From: Atopsyche davidsoni
Taxonomy: Eukaryota; Arthropoda; Insecta; Trichoptera; Hydrobiosidae
DNA: 64,000 nt
Assembly (NCBI GenBank): GCA_022113835.1
Contig: JAILWY010000028.1
Location: forward strand, 7,167,001 to 7,231,000
Reading direction: 5' to 3'
Under the pieces are notes generated by a model. That model did not search any database. It was not told the origin of the DNA and worked only from the letters and a program-made list of their open reading frames with translations. This document shows positions 60,111-64,000 of the stretch, piece by piece (the first letter of the stretch is position 1; each line of letters starts with the position of its first letter). Both the position numbers and the translations under genes were made by a program.

Positions 60111-62115
60111 TCACCAACTAAAGTCCTGGCCCAACTTAAGTCCAGGTACAACTTAAGCCCTGGCCCGGCCAAAGCCCTGGCCCAGCCTAAGCCCAGGGCC
60201 AGCTCAAGCCCTGGCCTAACTCATGCCTTGGCCAAACTCAAGTCTTGGCAAAACTCAAATCTTGGCCAAACTCAAGTCCTGGACAAATTCAAAGCCCTAG
60301 CCCAACTTAAGCCCTGGGCCAAACTTAAGCCCTGGCTCAGCCAAAGGCCTGGCCCAGCCTAAGCCCAGGGCCAGCTCAAGTCCTGGCCCAACTTAAGTCC
60401 AGGTACAACTTAGGCCCTGGCCCGGCCAAAGCCCTGGCCCAGCCTAAGCCCAGGGCCAGCTCAAGCCCTGGCCTAACTCATGCCTTGGCCAAACTCAAGT
60501 CCTGGCAAAACTCAAGTCTTGGCCAAACTCAAGTCCTGGCCAAATTCAAAGCCCTAGCCCAACTTAAGCCCTGGCTCAGCCAAAGGCCTGGCCCAGCCTA
60601 AGCCCAGGGCCAGCTCAAGTCCTGGCCCAACTTAAGTCCAGGTACAACTTAGGCCCTGGCCCGGCCAAAGCCCTGGCCCAGCCTAAGCCCAAGGCCAGCT
60701 CAAGCCCTGGCCTAACTCACACCTTGGCCAAACTCAAGACCTGGCAAAACTCAAGTCCTGGCTGAACTTAAGTGTTGACCAAACTCTTGTCCTGGGCAAA
60801 TTCAAAGCCCTAGTCCATCTTAAGCCCTGGCCCAGCCAAAGCCCTGGCCCAGCCTAAACCCAAGGCCAGCTCAAGTCCTGACCCAACTTAAGTCCTGACC
60901 CAACTCAAGCTTCAGCTTAACCTCAAGGCCGGGCCAAACAAAAGCCCTGGCACGGCCAAAGCCCTGGCCTAGCCTAAGCCCTGGCCTAGCCTAAGCCCAG
61001 GGCCAGCTCAAGCTCTGGCCTAACTCAAGCCCTGGCCTAACTCAAAGCATGGCCTAACTCAAGCCCTGGCCTCACTCAAGTCCTGGTTTAACCCAAGCCC
61101 TGGCATAACTCAAGCCCTGGTTTAACTCAAGCCCTGGCATAACTCAAGCCCTGGTTTAACTCAAGCCCTGGCATAACCCAAGCCCTGGCATAACCCAAGC
61201 CCTGGCATAACTCAAGCCCTGGCATAACCCAAGCCCTGGCATAACTCAAGCCCTGGTTTAACTCAAGCCCTGGCTTAACTCAAGCCCTGGCATAACTCAA
61301 GCCCTGGCATAACTCAAGCCCTGGTTTAACTCAAGCCCTGGCTTAACTCAAGCCCTGGCATAACTCAAGCCCTGGCATAACTCAAGCCCTGGTTTAACTC
61401 AAGCCCTGGCTTAACTCAAGCCCTGGCATAACCCAAGCCCTGGCATAACTCAAGCCCTGGCATAACTCAAGCCCTGGTTTAACTCAAGCCCTGGCTTAAC
61501 TCAAGCCCTGGCATAACTCAAGCCCTGGCATAACTCAAGCCCTGGCTTAACTCAAGCCCTGGCATAACTCAAGCCCTGGTTTAACTCAAGCCCTGGTTTA
61601 ACTCAAGCCCTGGCTTAACTCAAGCCCTGGCATAACTCAAGCCCTGGCTTAACTCAAGCCCTGGTTTAACTCAAGCCCTGGCATAACTCAAGCCCTGGCA
61701 TAACTCAAGCCCTGGTTTAACTCAAGCCCTGGCATAACCCAAGCCCTGGCATAACCCAAGCCCTGGCATAACCCAAGCCCTGGCATAACCCAAGCCCTGG
61801 CATAACCCAAGCCCTGGCATAACTCAAGCCCTGGTTTAACTCAAGCCCTGGTTTAACTCAAGCCCTGGCTTAACTCAAGCCCTGGCATAACTCAAGCCCT
61901 GGCATAACTCAAGCCCTGGCTTAACTCAAGCCCTGGTTTAACTCAAGCCCTGACATAACTCAAGCCCTGGCATAACTCAAGCCCTGGCATAACTCAAGCC
62001 CTGGCTTAACTCAAGCTCTGGGTTCAGGTTAAGCCCTGGTCAATTCAAGGCCTGGCCTTACTCAAGCCCTGGGTCAACTCAAGCCCGGGGCCAGCTCAAG
62101 TCCTGGCCTAGGTCC
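60111..62115. repeat. 17-bp minisatellite (AAGCCCTGGCATAACTC) with higher-order repeats
   Basis: Roughly 115-120 copies. The first 700 bp are diverged and show a larger repeat: the marker CCAGGTACAACTTA occurs at 60142, 60399 and 60638, spacings 257 and 239, a difference of about one unit. From about 61010 copies become near-identical and differ mainly at three to four positions (CATAACTC, TTTAACTC, CTTAACTC, CATAACCC). These variants are arranged in a 68-bp four-unit superrepeat (starts at 61253, 61321 and 61389). Long open frames inside are artefacts. Confidence 0.95.
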
Positions 62116-62491
62116 TGGACTCACAGGAAGTTTAAGAAGAGGCATTCCATAGGTTTCCCCAAGACGTCCTTTGGCTGGATTTTTTTCAAGTTTGACTTGG
62201 TCGGACCAGAGCTAAGTCGGGTCAGGGCGTGGCATTTCATTTGTTTTATTGTTTATTTATTTTTCTTTTTTGAAAATTGTTTTTTTTTTAACAGAATATT
62301 AAAAATGCTTATAATTTTATTTATCCATTCTTTTTATTATTAAATTACCGTTCTTTATTTTAGGTCAAATAATGTTGTAAAGATGTTGAAAAATTTGAAA
62401 AAATTACGATTTTTCTAAACTAATGTTTGTTCAAAAAAAATATTGTTCAATTTTTTAAGATATCTTTTACCACAGTAATGATAAAAAGTAT
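62116..62491. other. A+T-rich spacer between satellite and foldback
   Basis: No gene or ordered repeat seen. Confidence 0.4.
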
Positions 62492-62648
62492 CATTGTATT
62501 TTTGTCTTCACTTTGGGTTTATTAGAATTATTTGCATAACTAGATTTTCGACCCTATACACCGGGTCATCATCAGATGCATGACTAAAACCCAAAACTAG
62601 TTATGCAAATAATTCTAATAAACTCAAAGTGTAGACAAAAATACAATG
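62492..62648 (-). mobile_element. 157-bp foldback element whose loop carries a hammerhead-like core
   Basis: Arms 62492-62543 and 62597-62648 are 52 bp long with two mismatches. The 53-bp loop, read on the minus strand, carries the hammerhead boxes described in the next entry. Such ribozymes are known from the terminal regions of Penelope-like elements, and a Penelope-like fragment of the same orientation lies 2.8 kb downstream on the minus strand. Confidence 0.8.
62536..62583 (-). ncRNA. Hammerhead ribozyme-like motif
   Basis: Minus strand: CTGATGA (62575-62569), one T, stem II GACCC/GGGTC (62567-62563 and 62554-62550) with an eight-base loop, then GAAA (62549-62546). Next comes a short near-self-complementary stem III (ATCTAGTT) ending in GTT, which fits the NUH cleavage triplet. 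Stem I can form from TGCAT before CTGATGA and ATGCA after GTT. A very short palindromic stem III is the form that works as a dimer in Penelope-like elements. Cleavage activity is not shown. Confidence 0.6.
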
Positions 62649-63706
62649 TACATCGAATTGTACATCGTCATTCTTGAACTTAATACATTATGAAGATTTT
62701 ATATTATAATATTATCATGCAGATAAAAATTGAGCTGAAACTCTGGTTTGACTGCTGAAAAAAATAACAGGTTTGATTTGTTTTACAATATGTTTTATAC
62801 GCCGCGTTAGTTTCTGCTAAATATTTTTGTAAATATATGTAATTATTATAATTTTATCTTAATTTATCAACTTGAGTCCACTTAGAATACCGACCGAGTT
62901 ATAAAAAATAATCACTTTTGCACAGTAAGAATGTATAATAAATGCATTGCATTATTCATATTTAATTTGATGCTCAGTTTGAAGTTGCATCTAAAATTAA
63001 ACTGCTATTACAAATTTTATTGCAAAGGCGAATGCACTTGTAATGGAGGTATTTGGGAACGGTTCGCTTTTGTAATGAAAAATGAACTGCAGATAACAAA
63101 GACACGTAGTTTATACCAGCATTCATGCATAAAGTTTTTTGGAATAATCAAATGTTTGAAAAGTCTTCATATTTAATACATACAGACATATTCGTGTAAG
63201 TTTTGTTGAGATAGTAAAAAATGTGGCGAGAAATTACAAATTTTAGAAATTGAATAAAACATTCATAATGTCAATTAAATATAAAAAAATATACGTTCAC
63301 ACTAAAATTGATTGTATTGATAATAGAATAGCAAAGATTTGTGTGTATTATAGAAACGAGGTGGAAGCAGATACTCTAATGGCATTCATCGGAGAAAAAT
63401 GAAAATTTGACTACATTCTAGGAAAGGAAGTTAGCGAAAGTAGGGAAGTTTCCGAAATGGCGGGGAAGATCAAAGGCAGTTTCCGCAAATAAAACTCACG
63501 GCCAGTGATGAATAAAAAGTACTTATTTTTCACGATCTTATTTAAAGCAGTGAAATAAATAGCCAGAAATGAAAATTGACGCAGTAAAAGAAAATGAAAC
63601 CCTCCGTAGCAGGGAAGGCTTAGGGGTGAATATATGTTGTCCCAATTCGTGTTGGAGAGACCTCCTCGAGGTCTCGCTACACGAGGGTTGCAAAACGCGT
63701 GATATC
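62649..63706. other. A+T-rich spacer, no gene seen
   Basis: Short frames only. A small perfect palindrome (GAGACCTCCTCGAGGTCTC, 63657-63675) lies near the start of the next satellite block. Confidence 0.45.
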
Positions 63707-64000
63707 AAAAGCTCATGCCTAACTCAAGGCCTGGCCAAACATAAGCCCTGGCCAACTCATGTCCTGGCCAAACTCGAGTCCTGGCCCAACTTAAGCCCTG
63801 GCCTAGCCAAAGCCCTAACCCAGCCTAAGCCCAGGGCCAGCTCAAGTCCTGGCCCAACTTAAGTCCTGGCACAACTCAAGCTCTGACCTAACTCAAGGCC
63901 TGGCTAAACATAAGCCCTAGTCAACTCAAATCCAAGCTAAACTCAAGTCCTGGCCCAACATAAGCCCTGGCCTAGCCAAAGCCCTGACCCAGCCAAAGGC
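63707..64000. repeat. Second block of the 17-bp minisatellite, running off the window
   Basis: Same AAGYCCTGGCC(M)AACTY units as at 60111-62115, in the diverged form. The block continues past the window end, so the array is larger and was interrupted by about 1.6 kb of unique or foldback sequence. Confidence 0.93.

Noticed and set aside
60087..60362. 91-codon Ser/Ala/Gln/Pro-rich frame
   Set aside because: It lies in the minisatellite and changes frame every copy because 17 is not a multiple of three.
59658..62115. CRISPR array
   Set aside because: Units are contiguous without unique spacers and the window is eukaryotic; these are satellites.

Overview
The window is animal nuclear DNA, almost certainly from an insect. 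Genes are split by GT-AG introns, the background is A+T-rich, and the gene families are arthropod ones: a ZAD C2H2 zinc-finger protein, an RR-type cuticular protein, a vesicular monoamine transporter and an ommochrome-binding-like protein. The transposons (DD41D-type mariner, Penelope-like retroelement, TTAA-flanked and TA-flanked MITEs) also fit. I cannot name the insect order from the sequence alone.

Layout. 1.3-4.2 kb (+): a five-exon ommochrome-binding-protein-like gene with a coiled-coil C-terminal extension. 4.9-6.9 kb (-): a three-exon ZAD/C2H2 zinc-finger gene. 10.2-15.6 kb (-): a seven-exon RR cuticular protein gene; its introns hold a perfect foldback element built around a tRNA-like core, a 10-bp minisatellite and an LTR with a primer-binding-like site. 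15.6-24.9 kb: gene-poor, with several minisatellites, a TA-flanked MITE, a pair of 584-bp inverted repeats about 4.8 kb apart and a piggyBac-type MITE. 24.9-32.7 kb (+): VMAT, 12 coding exons that join in frame to 471 residues, with a CpG-rich candidate 5' exon upstream. 34-51 kb: no complete gene, only short candidate exons, a 10-bp repeat inside an open frame, a hammerhead-like foldback and a perfect 266-bp tandem duplication. 53.5-56 kb (+): a CpG-rich patch and a decayed set of exons resembling the C-terminal half of TFIP11/Sip1 (spliceosome disassembly G-patch protein). 57.3-59.7 kb: a 5'-truncated Penelope-like element (-) split by a nested, inactivated mariner. 59.7-62.1 kb and 63.7 kb to the end: satellites, first a 19-20 bp unit centred on TGACGTCA, then a 17-bp unit with higher-order structure. 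62.5 kb: a second foldback whose loop carries a hammerhead ribozyme-like core.

The genes do not form one pathway. VMAT loads monoamines into vesicles; cuticular and ommochrome-binding proteins are typical of epidermis and hemolymph; the zinc-finger gene is a probable transcription factor. The unusual side of the window is structural: foldbacks with structured-RNA cores, an array of CRE-like palindromes, many different GC-rich minisatellites in an A+T-rich background, and nested mobile elements with readable inactivation scars.

All exon models were built by eye from open frames, splice sites and phase. All family names rest on remembered family motifs; no search was run.
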